Assembly: GCA_023412635.1 (NCBI GenBank)
Contig: JAEYNI010000054.1
Location: 1-22,343 of the forward strand
Reading direction: 5' to 3'
Origin: Bacillota bacterium
Lineage (GTDB): Bacteria; Bacillota; Clostridia; Acetivibrionales; DSM-1351
DNA length: 22,343 nucleotides
Each line of letters starts with the position of its first letter. Positions within the stretch are counted from its first letter, which is position 1. Made by a program: the position numbers and the translations under genes. Shown in pieces: positions 1 through 6,715 of the stretch. The notes beneath the pieces are model-generated. The model was not told where the DNA came from. It worked only from the letters and a program-made list of their open reading frames with translations, and did no database searches.

Positions 1-24
1 GTCATTATAATAGGAAATGCTCGT

Positions 25-107
<83 letters not shown>

Positions 108-145
108 AAAAAAGAAGAGATGTCGAATGACATCTCTTCTTTTTT
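108..145 (+). terminator. Terminator of tRNA-Leu
   Basis: A perfect 17-bp stem (108-124 with 129-145) closes on the loop GAAT. The left arm starts with six A and the right arm ends in six T. It begins at the first base after the CCA end, so it is the expected intrinsic terminator. Its A/T symmetry could let it work in both directions. Confidence 0.9.
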
Positions 146-339
146 CTATGTAGTTAATAGGGACTTGAACCCGGGAGGGCTCGAAGCGGGCGTGCTTAAG
201 CGCGCATAAAAGTGCTGAATGCACTTTTTTAGCTTCGAGTAGGAGCCCGGAACCGTTACCGCAGGTAATGGTGGGCGACGTCATGGGCATAGGGAGCAAA
301 GCGAAAGTATGCCACAAGTCCCTTCATCCGCACCAAAAA
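146..339. other. Structured tRNA-tail cassette A (non-coding)
   Basis: No credible gene is present. The 3' end of the cassette (315-339) is a 25-nt exact copy of the tRNA-Leu tail and first flanking bases (87-111). Near its start, 159-172 is an inverted copy of the T arm (AGGGACTTGAACCC against 82-95). Between them is a GC-rich segment with many nested stems. CTCGAAGC pairs with GCTTCGAG and encloses GCGTGC-TTAA-GCGCGC and AAAAGTGC-TGAAT-GCACTTTT. These are followed by ACCGTTACC-GCA-GGTAATGGT and GGCATA...TATGCC. This much pairing suggests a folded RNA or DNA element. It could be a decayed tRNA duplication, an integration scar or a small non-coding RNA. I do not recognise it as a named family. 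Confidence 0.5.
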
Positions 340-370
340 GGAAGCAATGATTTTCATTGCTTCCTTTTTT
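335..370 (+). terminator. Terminator-like hairpin after the second tRNA tail copy
   Basis: An 11-bp perfect stem, GGAAGCAATGA (340-350) with TCATTGCTTCC (354-364), is preceded by five A and followed by six T. It directly follows the second copy of the tRNA 3' end, just as the true terminator follows the true tRNA, although its sequence is different. The pairing of a tRNA tail with a terminator is therefore repeated. Confidence 0.75.
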
Positions 371-375
371 ATGCG

Positions 376-476
376 GCAAATCAGCCATCGCCTGCAGCTC
401 GGCTTCTTTGGAAGGGACCTTTGGCTAAAAACGTACCGTAAGGTACGTTTTCTAGACGCCAAAACTTCATCCGCAC
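376..476. repeat. 101-bp twin repeat, copy 1
   Basis: This copy matches 523-623 at 97 of 101 positions, with an offset of 147 bp. It ends in the tRNA-Leu tail sequence CTTCATCCGCACCA (465-478). It contains AGCCA...TGGCT around an internal stem (GCTTC/GGAAG), then the hairpin AAAACGTACC-GTAA-GGTACGTTTT (428-451). On the minus strand it also contains a 29-codon open frame starting MKFWRLENVPYGTF, with no convincing ribosome-binding site. The function is unknown. Confidence 0.9.
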
Positions 477-522
477 CACTAGAATGAAGTACTGATTTTT
501 ATACCTCATTTTGCTTTATACT

Positions 523-623
523 GCAAATCAGCCATCGCCTGCAGCTCGGCTTCTTTGGAAGGGACCTTTGGCTAAAAACGTGCCGTGTGGCACGTTTTCT
601 AGACGCCAAAACTTCATCCGCAC
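523..623. repeat. 101-bp twin repeat, copy 2
   Basis: This copy is identical to 376-476 except at 582, 587, 588 and 591. All four differences lie in the hairpin AAAACGTGCC-GTGT-GGCACGTTTT (575-598). The stem change A-T to G-C is compensatory and the other two changes are in the loop. The copy ends in a 12-nt tRNA tail (612-623), 4 bp before the stop codon of the hydrolase gene. Read on the minus strand the hairpin is followed by five T, so it probably also terminates the hydrolase transcript. Confidence 0.9.
575..598 (-). terminator. Likely terminator of the hydrolase gene (inside repeat copy 2)
   Basis: A 10-bp perfect stem with a 4-nt loop is followed by a T run on the minus strand, about 30 bp beyond the hydrolase stop codon. 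The related hairpin at 428-451 has the same form. This gives an ordinary role for at least one part of the repeat. Confidence 0.5.
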
Positions 624-627
624 TGAA

Positions 628-1257
628 TCATTGGACATATTTTTTGAAAAAAGCGTTCAGTATTTCTCCTAGTTTTTTTGGAGTGTCTATATTTACTTCA
701 TGCCCGGCATTTTCAATAATTGAAATTTCTACATTTGGTATCTGTTCTTTAAGCTTTAGTGAAGCCGGTTTGTTTGCTTTATCTTTCCCTCCGCATATAA
801 CAAGTACAGGGCAGCTTATTAAATGCAAGTCCTTTTGAAAATTCAAATCCATCATTGATTTTGTTAGGTTAATAAAATCTTTTTTTTCACATCCCATTTT
901 CTTAAACGTGCTATTAGGCATTATGTGAAAAATCAAATTTTGAAACTTCAATAACCCTTTAGGCATGATATACTGTGTTCCGATTAACACCATAGAATTT
1001 ACTTTCTGCGGATTTTCAATTCCGTACTGCAAGGCAAGAATACCACCCAATGACAAACCACATATGTTGAGCGGTTCAGTAAAGCTCATGCAATATTCAG
1101 AGAACGCCTTATACAAATTTGAATAACTTATTTCTTTACAACAGAGTAAATCCAACAGATTGGGACAGAGGATATCCGATTTATTTTCCATAGTTTCAAT
1201 AGTATTATTCCAGCTTGATGATGTCTGTCCTAAACCATGAAGAAGAATATATTTCAC
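628..1257 (-). CDS. Alpha/beta-fold hydrolase
   Basis: A soluble serine hydrolase of about 209 residues, short for the family. The N-terminal strand and oxyanion region read YILLHGLGQTSSSWN. The nucleophile elbow is GLSLGG with Ser near residue 69. Candidate acid and base are Asp near 159 (GGKDKANKP) and His near 186 (NAGHEVNI), in the usual order. Substrate cannot be inferred. An in-frame GTG at 1264-1266 overlaps the ribosome-binding site AAGGGGAG, so I prefer the GTG at 1255-1257, which lies 7 bp from that site. The gene is convergent with the tRNA-tail repeats and divergent from the lytic transglycosylase gene, and appears to be a single-gene unit. Confidence 0.9.
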   Translation of the reverse strand: MKYILLHGLGQTSSSWNNTIETMENKSDILCPNLLDLLCCKEISYSNLYKAFSEYCMSFTEPLNICGLSLGGILALQYGIENPQKVNSMVLIGTQYIMPKGLLKFQNLIFHIMPNSTFKKMGCEKKDFINLTKSMMDLNFQKDLHLISCPVLVICGGKDKANKPASLKLKEQIPNVEISIIENAGHEVNIDTPKKLGEILNAFFKKYVQ

Positions 1258-1345
1258 TTTTTTCACTCCCCTTCAAATTTCCGTTATATATAATAAAATA
1301 GGTGAACTATTATCTATTAGAATATGGCATAAAAGTACAAAAACC

Positions 1346-1374
1346 TTTCCAAATTGCCGCTATACTGGTATAAT
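1346..1374 (+). promoter_or_regulatory. Promoter of the lytic-transglycosylase gene
   Basis: A -10 box TATAAT (1369-1374) is preceded by TGG, close to an extended -10. A weak -35 box TTTCCA (1346-1351) lies 17 bp upstream. It is about 40 bp before the start codon. Confidence 0.55.
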
Positions 1375-1413
1375 TCTACTGTACCATAATTCAATTGATT
1401 GGAGAACGGTGTT

Positions 1414-2253
1414 TTGAAGTATATCTCGAGACGTATATCTTTTATTATTGTTTTTTGTTACATAATTGCTACTTCATTTTCTATTCAGTGTTACGGAGCA
1501 TCTGATGATTCTATAACAGATAATCGTACTTTACAGGAACAAAAAAGTAGTTCAACTGGCATGTCAAACTCTGAAGAGAATGATGAAAAAAATACTACCG
1601 TATCGACCGGCAGAGCTGATGATGAAACTGATGGAAAAGCAGCTGCTAAAACAGCTGATGAAACTACGGATGATACCGCTGATGAAACTGCCACCGAGCC
1701 CTCTATTAAAACCAATAACTCTACAGAGGCTAAACCCAAATCAAGCACTACCACATCAGACGAGAAAGAAACTAAAGATGAGGATGCAGAAAAAAACGAA
1801 GAGGATTTATGGTACAGAAAGCAGAATCCTATGGGAAAAGAGCATCAAAAGCTTCTTTGGGAGTATTGCAAAAAGAGGGATCTGAGCTACATTGATATGC
1901 TTGCTCTTATATATACAGAAAGTAATTTTAACGAGAAGTGCACTACCGGTAAGTACCATGGATATTTCCAAATAAGCACAGGTAATTGTGCTAACCTGGC
2001 AAAAACCCTAAATACTAAGAATAAGCCTCTTGACGGTACCATTAATATTAACTGGGGAACGTCAATATATAGTGGTATACTTGCAGATAAACGCGTTAAG
2101 GACCTTGAAGGCAAGAAGAAAAGGGATGTGGCCCTATCTATCTACCAAAGGGGAACCGGCGGTTATGATAAATACGGTATCAACAAAACCTTTCTTAAGG
2201 CATATTACAAAAAGTGGGATAAGGTTAATGAATGGTTTAGTGAGAAGGAATAA
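1414..2253 (+). CDS. Secreted lytic transglycosylase-like protein
   Basis: The start is TTG at 1414, which lies about 8 bp after GGAGAACGG; an in-frame TTG at 1399 would overlap that site. The product is about 279 residues. It starts with a basic N-terminus and a hydrophobic stretch (RRISFIIVFCYIIATSF), a signal peptide or anchor. A long acidic, Thr/Ser/Glu-rich linker of about 100 residues with repeated ADETTDDTADET-like units follows. The C-terminal 140 residues contain LALIYTESNFN, GYFQIS and a downstream NWGTSIYSG, the pattern of the lysozyme-like SLT fold, with Glu of TESNF as the likely catalytic acid. It probably cleaves peptidoglycan outside the membrane. The linker may span the wall. 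Confidence 0.82.
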   Translation: MKYISRRISFIIVFCYIIATSFSIQCYGASDDSITDNRTLQEQKSSSTGMSNSEENDEKNTTVSTGRADDETDGKAAAKTADETTDDTADETATEPSIKTNNSTEAKPKSSTTTSDEKETKDEDAEKNEEDLWYRKQNPMGKEHQKLLWEYCKKRDLSYIDMLALIYTESNFNEKCTTGKYHGYFQISTGNCANLAKTLNTKNKPLDGTININWGTSIYSGILADKRVKDLEGKKKRDVALSIYQRGTGGYDKYGINKTFLKAYYKKWDKVNEWFSEKE

Positions 2254-2281
2254 ATGATATATCCGCAATAAGTGGCAGATA

Positions 2282-3001
2282 TTATTCTACGAGAATTCTT
2301 AGTCTATACGCATTCATAGTAGTTTCACCTAGTTTATCCATAAGGCGGTAATTTGCAACAGCGCCTACCGCAGCACCAATTACAGGAACCAATTGCAGCA
2401 TTTTCGCCAGATCAATATAGTCTCTATATTCCTGCTGGAAGGTTCTCCAGTCAAAGGAATTAATGTCCTCGGGAAGGGCATCTGAATAGTTTTTCCAATC
2501 CAAAACCTGCATATATATATCCCTGGTTCTTTGCTGACTTGAAAATGCAAGCTGGAAAATATACAAGAGAAATAACCGTTCCTTATAATTCTTAACATCG
2601 AAACCGTATATAGCAGCTGCATCAAATAAAAACTTTAACTTAATACTTAGAAGTATAGGGAAGTCAGCCATTCCCAGAAATATTCCGCCTGAGCCTGTCC
2701 ATGCTCCGCTTACGACAGCAGTTTTTTTGTAGAAACTGATTTTATCACGTATACGTTGTTCGCGAAATTCCAAAGGGGAACAAACCGTTGGTGTTTCGGA
2801 GGTTATTTCAGAGCCAAATAAAACTGCCTTCACCATACACTTAATGGTATCGGTAACGACCTGATGAGCTTTTTCAGGGAAAAGCCCGTTTAGTTTATTC
2901 TGTATTCCCTTGCTGAGACGCCCTGTAATTGAAGGCGGTTTAAGCATGGTTTGCTGCCATACTTGTAATTCACATAAAGCAAATTCTTCATAACTATTCA
3001 T
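2282..3001 (-). CDS. EcsC family protein
   Basis: About 239 residues. The central segment SGAWTGSGGIFLGMADFPIL followed by LSIKLKFLFDAAAIYGFD is characteristic of the EcsC family. That family is named after a gene linked to an ABC transporter in Bacillus, and its biochemical role is unclear. A second Gly/Ala-rich amphipathic stretch near the C-terminus (LVPVIGAAVGAVANYRLMDKLG) suggests membrane contact. The ATG at 3001 follows GAGGTG at good spacing and is preferred over an in-frame ATG 12 bp upstream. The gene is convergent with the lytic transglycosylase gene and divergent from the GntR gene. There is no ABC transporter next to it. Confidence 0.88.
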   Translation of the reverse strand: MNSYEEFALCELQVWQQTMLKPPSITGRLSKGIQNKLNGLFPEKAHQVVTDTIKCMVKAVLFGSEITSETPTVCSPLEFREQRIRDKISFYKKTAVVSGAWTGSGGIFLGMADFPILLSIKLKFLFDAAAIYGFDVKNYKERLFLLYIFQLAFSSQQRTRDIYMQVLDWKNYSDALPEDINSFDWRTFQQEYRDYIDLAKMLQLVPVIGAAVGAVANYRLMDKLGETTMNAYRLRILVE

Positions 3002-3119
3002 ATTGCACCTCAATGTTATACATACATAATTTAATTTTAAACATATTTTTATGATAAATACCTTTGCACATTATACGCCGGATATTTTAATTTGTTCGAA
3101 TACCTTTAGTACATCCGAT

Positions 3120-3152
3120 ATCAGACATCTATCTTGAGAAATGATGTCTGAT
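3120..3152. promoter_or_regulatory. Inverted-repeat operator candidate for the GntR regulator
   Basis: A perfect 10-bp inverted repeat, ATCAGACATC (3120-3129) and GATGTCTGAT (3143-3152), is separated by 13 bp. The right arm lies in the spacer of the regulator's own promoter and the left arm lies just upstream of its -35 box. This is a good arrangement for autorepression. Confidence 0.65.
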
Positions 3153-3162
3153 TGATTATAAT
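3134..3162 (+). promoter_or_regulatory. Promoter of the GntR regulator
   Basis: -35 TTGAGA (3134-3139), a 17-bp spacer and a perfect -10 TATAAT (3157-3162). It lies 31 bp before the ATG, with the ribosome-binding site GGAGGG in between. Confidence 0.8.
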
Positions 3163-3193
3163 AAAGTATATTCTATATCGGAGGGATAACATC

Positions 3194-3880
3194 ATGAAAA
3201 ATGAAGGGAAGAGCTTAGCAGAAAATGTTGCTGATGACATTCTTTCAATGATAACAATAGACAAAAAATACAAGGCTGGCGACAAGCTCCCAAATGAAAA
3301 TGAGCTATCCTCAGAACTACAAATAAGTCGTACTACCTTGCGTGAGGCGATACGAATATTAGTAGCGCATAATGTTCTGGAGATCAGACGGGGAAAGGGG
3401 ACTTTTGTCAAAGACAATGACAATTTGGACGAGGGGTTCGATTTACAAACGTTGACGTGTATTAAACCTGATGTCAGAGATCTATACGAAATGCGTCTGA
3501 TTTTTGAACCGCAATGTGCTTATTACGCAGCCAAACGGGCAACAGACAAAGAGCTTGAAAGAATTATATATTATGGAAGACTTGAGGAGGAATTAATATT
3601 AAAAAATCAGGATAGAACAGAGGTAGAGCAGGCTTTTCATAAATCCATTGCAAAAGCAACTCATAACGAGTTTATGAATAGATTAATGCCCATTCTATAT
3701 CAGGCCATTGATAAAGGAGTACACCTTTCTGATAAAAATGATGAAATAGTTCAGAATACCTTGAATGACCACAGGATGATTATGGATTTCCTGGCGAAAA
3801 GAGATGCTGAGGGAGCCAAAACTGCCATGAGACTCCACATAATTCATGCTATGAGAGGGTTTGGAATAAAAGAAGAGTAA
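3194..3880 (+). CDS. GntR family transcriptional regulator, FadR subfamily
   Basis: The product is 228 residues. The N-terminal winged helix-turn-helix is clear (NELSSELQISRTTLREAIR, then LEIRRGKGTFV). A helical FCD domain with conserved Arg, Asp and His positions follows (DLYEMRLIFEP, EQAFHKSIAKATHNEF, DHRMIMDFL), typical of FadR-type repressors that bind small organic acids. The ATG at 3194 is 7 bp after GGAGGGA; an upstream in-frame start would lie inside the operator. It precedes ilvD on the same strand but a terminator and a new promoter separate them. A shared motif in both promoters suggests it controls itself and ilvD. The ligand is unknown. Confidence 0.92.
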   Translation: MKNEGKSLAENVADDILSMITIDKKYKAGDKLPNENELSSELQISRTTLREAIRILVAHNVLEIRRGKGTFVKDNDNLDEGFDLQTLTCIKPDVRDLYEMRLIFEPQCAYYAAKRATDKELERIIYYGRLEEELILKNQDRTEVEQAFHKSIAKATHNEFMNRLMPILYQAIDKGVHLSDKNDEIVQNTLNDHRMIMDFLAKRDAEGAKTAMRLHIIHAMRGFGIKEE

Positions 3881-3950
3881 GGATTCAAACTATACCCCGG
3901 AGACTGAGTACACAAATGTTTTTTGTCTTCGGGGTATTTTTGAATCCTTT
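3881..3950 (+). terminator. Terminator after the GntR gene
   Basis: A 13-bp stem with one G-T pair, ATACCCCGGAGAC (3892-3904) with GTCTTCGGGGTAT (3925-3937), is followed by five T. It is extended by a second pairing, GGATTCAAA (3881-3889) with TTTGAATCC. Confidence 0.85.
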
Positions 3951-3970
3951 AAGTGGTATTATGTATAGAG

Positions 3971-3999
3971 TTGACAAATGACATCATACAATGTATTAT
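3971..3999 (+). promoter_or_regulatory. Promoter of ilvD with a GACATC motif
   Basis: A perfect -35 TTGACA (3971-3976), a 17-bp spacer and -10 TATTAT (3994-3999). The spacer holds the palindrome ATGACATCAT (3978-3987). Its core GACATC is also in both arms of the operator before the GntR gene. Confidence 0.8.
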
Positions 4000-4035
4000 A
4001 TGGTAATACAACATAATGCATGGGAGGTATTTACT

Positions 4036-5715
4036 ATGAGTAAAAGGGTTGGATTGAAAAGTGATGCTTTAAAGGCAAGTGCTCCGCAGCGTGCACTCCT
4101 GAAAGCGTTGGGATTAACTGACGAAGAAATGAATAAACCTATTGTTGGTATCGTAAGCTCACAAAACGATATCGTTCCGGGACACATTAATTTAGACAAA
4201 ATAGTTGAAGCTGCGAAACTAGGAGTTGCAACAGCCGGAGGCACACCTCTTGTTTTTCCCGCAATTGCTGTTTGCGATGGCCTGGCAATGGGTCATCTGG
4301 GTATGAAATATTCTCTTGTCACAAGAGAGTTGATTGCAGACTCTACAGAAGCCATGGCAATGGCTCATGCTTTTGATGCTCTAGTAATGGTTCCGAACTG
4401 TGATAAGAATGTTCCAGGTTTAATGATGGCTGCAGCCAGAATTAATGTGCCAACTATTTTTGTCAGCGGTGGTCCAATGCTGGCGGGGAGTGTGGATGGA
4501 ACCAAAATCAGTTATTCTACTGTTTCGGAGGCTGTAAGTAGCTGTCAGGCGGGTATTATAACCAATGAAAAACTTTTAGAATATGAAAATAAGGCTTGTC
4601 CTACTTGTGGCTCCTGCGCAGGTATGTTTACAGCCAATAGCATGAATTGCTTGACAGAGGTTTTAGGAATGGGCCTTAAAGGTAATGGTACAATTCCAGC
4701 AGTATATTCCGAAAGGATTAGGCTGGCAAAGCAGGCAGGAATGCAAGTTATGGAGCTGCTGCACAAGGATATCCGACCTAAAGACATATTGACTGAGGAT
4801 GCTTTTATGAATGCCTTGATAATTGATATGGCTTTGGGATGCAGCACAAACAGCATACTGCACCTGCCTGCCATTGCTTACGAATGTGGCATTGACCTAA
4901 ATATGGATAGGATAAACAATATTAGTGCCATGACACCTAATCTATGTCATCTCGCTCCTGCCGGAGATACATATATTGAGCAACTGAATGATGCAGGGGG
5001 TATATATGCAGTTATGAATGAAATTAACAAGCTGGGTTTGTTGAAAACCAATCTGATTACCTGCACAGGCAAAACTGTGGCTGAGAATATCACAGGCTGC
5101 TTAAATAGAAATACTGATGTTATACGACCGGTTGAAAGGCCGTACAGTAGCACAGGAGGAATTGCTGTTCTAAAGGGGAACCTTGCGACCGATAGCTGTG
5201 TTGTCAAACGTTCTGCTATGGATCCTAAAATGTACAAACATGAAGGTCCAGCAAGAGTATTTGACTGTGAAGAAGATGCAATAAAGGCAATTACTTCAGG
5301 ACAGATAGTTTCTGGCGACGTTGTTGTTATAAGGTATGAAGGTCCAAAAGGCGGGCCTGGCATGAGAGAAATGTTGAATCCTACTGCTGCCATAATTGGA
5401 TTGGGTCTTGGGGCTGAGGTAGCACTTATCACTGACGGCAGATTCAGCGGTGCAACAAGAGGTACGGCAATCGGTCACGTATCACCCGAAGCGGCAGTCG
5501 GAGGCAATATTGCATTAGTTGAAGAAGGCGATATAATCAGAATTGATATAGACGCAAATGAAATAAATTTTATTATCAGTGATGAGGAATTACAAAAGCG
5601 GAGAGAAAAGTGGGTACCAAGAGAACCAAGTATTACTACTGGTTATCTTGCCAGATATGCACAAATGGTATCTTCGGGGAATACAGGCGCAGTACTAATA
5701 TTTAGTAGCTTATAA
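4036..5715 (+). CDS. ilvD: Dihydroxy-acid dehydratase
   Basis: A 559-residue IlvD/Edd family enzyme of normal length for IlvD. It removes water from 2,3-dihydroxy acids to give the 2-keto acid precursors of valine, isoleucine and leucine. Cluster cysteines fit the family: AVCDGLAMGH (Cys80), PNCDKNVPG (Cys122) and CGSCAGMFTANSMNCL. The segments SGGPMLAG and TDGRFSGATRG are also diagnostic. The cofactor is an Fe-S cluster plus Mg. The start is the ATG at 4036, 9 bp after GGGAGG. No other ilv or leu gene is nearby and a GntR/FadR regulator sits upstream. A sugar-acid dehydratase of the same family is therefore possible, but length and motifs favour IlvD. Confidence 0.9.
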   Translation: MSKRVGLKSDALKASAPQRALLKALGLTDEEMNKPIVGIVSSQNDIVPGHINLDKIVEAAKLGVATAGGTPLVFPAIAVCDGLAMGHLGMKYSLVTRELIADSTEAMAMAHAFDALVMVPNCDKNVPGLMMAAARINVPTIFVSGGPMLAGSVDGTKISYSTVSEAVSSCQAGIITNEKLLEYENKACPTCGSCAGMFTANSMNCLTEVLGMGLKGNGTIPAVYSERIRLAKQAGMQVMELLHKDIRPKDILTEDAFMNALIIDMALGCSTNSILHLPAIAYECGIDLNMDRINNISAMTPNLCHLAPAGDTYIEQLNDAGGIYAVMNEINKLGLLKTNLITCTGKTVAENITGCLNRNTDVIRPVERPYSSTGGIAVLKGNLATDSCVVKRSAMDPKMYKHEGPARVFDCEEDAIKAITSGQIVSGDVVVIRYEGPKGGPGMREMLNPTAAIIGLGLGAEVALITDGRFSGATRGTAIGHVSPEAAVGGNIALVEEGDIIRIDIDANEINFIISDEELQKRREKWVPREPSITTGYLARYAQMVSSGNTGAVLIFSSL

Positions 5716-5741
5716 GGAATACTGAACAATATCTCTTGCCC

Positions 5742-5832
5742 TATATCTTGCTTATTTTTCTTATTTATATCTTATTTATATCTTATTTATATCTTATTTT
5801 ATATCTTATTTTATGTTTTGCTTTATATCTTA
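5742..5832. repeat. AT-rich tandem repeat, about 11-bp unit
   Basis: The downstream region of ilvD holds a run of units close to ATATCTTATTT, with period 11 and then slightly degenerate spacing (ATATCTTATTTT, ATCTTATTTTATG). No strong hairpin terminator for ilvD is visible. The run resembles a replication-slippage tract. Confidence 0.8.
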
Positions 5833-5920
5833 ATTTTCATTGTTAGTTACTTATCAAGAGAATAATATACTCAATGAAAGGAAAACTACTCAATAAATAT
5901 GTTAAAGAGAGAAGAGTAAG

Positions 5921-6550
5921 ATGATAACCGAACAAAACGTGACAACAGATATTAAAATATTTCACGAAATAGAGACGCACTTACTTGAGGACAATCAGCC
6001 ATCGGGATACTTGAATAGTGTATCTCGGACCCCAGTGTTTGAACAGTATCCTCTTGTTATGATCAATAACCTAAAAAATGCCGAGCAATCTCCAAAGCAT
6101 CATCCTGAAGGAAATGTCTGGAATCATACGATGCTGGTAGTAGATGAAGCTGCTAAGGTGAAAGAAATAAGTGGAGATTCAAAAGTCTTTATGTGGGCGG
6201 CTTTGCTGCATGACATTGGAAAACCGGATACAACTAAAATCAGAAACGGAAGAATAACCTCCTATGATCACGATAAGGTGGGAGCAGACCTTACACGGAA
6301 ATTTCTGGCTGAATATGTTAAAGATAATGTGTTTATAGAAAAGGTTGCTGAACTGGTCAGATGGCATATGCAAATTCTTTTCGTAATAAACAATTTACCT
6401 TTTGCAGATGTCAGAACAATGAAAAAGAGGACAGACATAAATGAAGTAGCCCTGCTGGGCTTTTGTGACAGAATGGGCAGATTGGGAGTGGATCAGGAGG
6501 AAGAGGAGGAGAATATCAAAAAGTTTTTATATAAAGTAAATATAATATAG
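5921..6550 (+). CDS. HD-domain protein, probable phosphohydrolase
   Basis: A 209-residue protein with an HD domain. His69 (VWNHTMLVVDEA), His97-Asp98 (LLHDIGKPDTT) and a later His in SYDHDKVG fit the metal-binding set. The LLHDIGKPDTT segment resembles the HD domain of CCA-adding enzymes and related proteins. The first 50 residues and the C-terminal tail have no recognised domain. The substrate may be a nucleotide or an RNA end, but the sequence does not say. The ATG at 5921 follows a purine-rich stretch (GAGAGAAGAG). It stands alone between ilvD and the alcohol dehydrogenase. Confidence 0.85.
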   Translation: MITEQNVTTDIKIFHEIETHLLEDNQPSGYLNSVSRTPVFEQYPLVMINNLKNAEQSPKHHPEGNVWNHTMLVVDEAAKVKEISGDSKVFMWAALLHDIGKPDTTKIRNGRITSYDHDKVGADLTRKFLAEYVKDNVFIEKVAELVRWHMQILFVINNLPFADVRTMKKRTDINEVALLGFCDRMGRLGVDQEEEEENIKKFLYKVNII

Positions 6551-6671
6551 ATATTATAGTTGTTAAACAAGAGGCTGTATAATTAATTATTATTTTGTTT
6601 TCAAAGAGACGTATTGTGGTAAATAAAGAATAGTTCACAACAATCTATATATACTTTTACTATAAAAGAAT

Positions 6672-6694
6672 GGTTTCGGCCGACATAGCCAACC
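6672..6694 (+). promoter_or_regulatory. Leader hairpin before the alcohol dehydrogenase gene
   Basis: GGTTTCGGC (6672-6680) can pair with GCCAACC (6688-6694) around a 7-nt loop, with two bases bulged. It lies about 10 bp before the ribosome-binding site GGAGG. A TATAAA at 6661-6666 could be the -10 box, but no good -35 box is present. The role is uncertain. Confidence 0.3.
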
Positions 6695-6715
6695 GGTTCA
6701 AAGATGGAGGTTACT

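Noticed and set aside
376..623. CRISPR-like array
   Set aside because: Only two copies of a 101-bp unit with a single 46-bp interval, and no cas genes. The repeats are not of CRISPR size.
1491..1754. Minus-strand 87-residue frame opposite the lytic transglycosylase linker, and a 101-residue + frame at 1580-1885
   Set aside because: These are shadows of the repetitive acidic linker and have no ribosome-binding site.
3950..4036. T-box or leader peptide attenuator before ilvD
   Set aside because: The leader is under 50 bp after the promoter, with no T-box sequence, terminator or leucine/valine-rich peptide.
6560..6570. Rex redox-regulator site TTGTTAAACAA upstream of the alcohol dehydrogenase
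   Set aside because: The palindrome is only 11 bp, lacks the longer Rex spacing, and lies about 150 bp before the gene. Not enough support.
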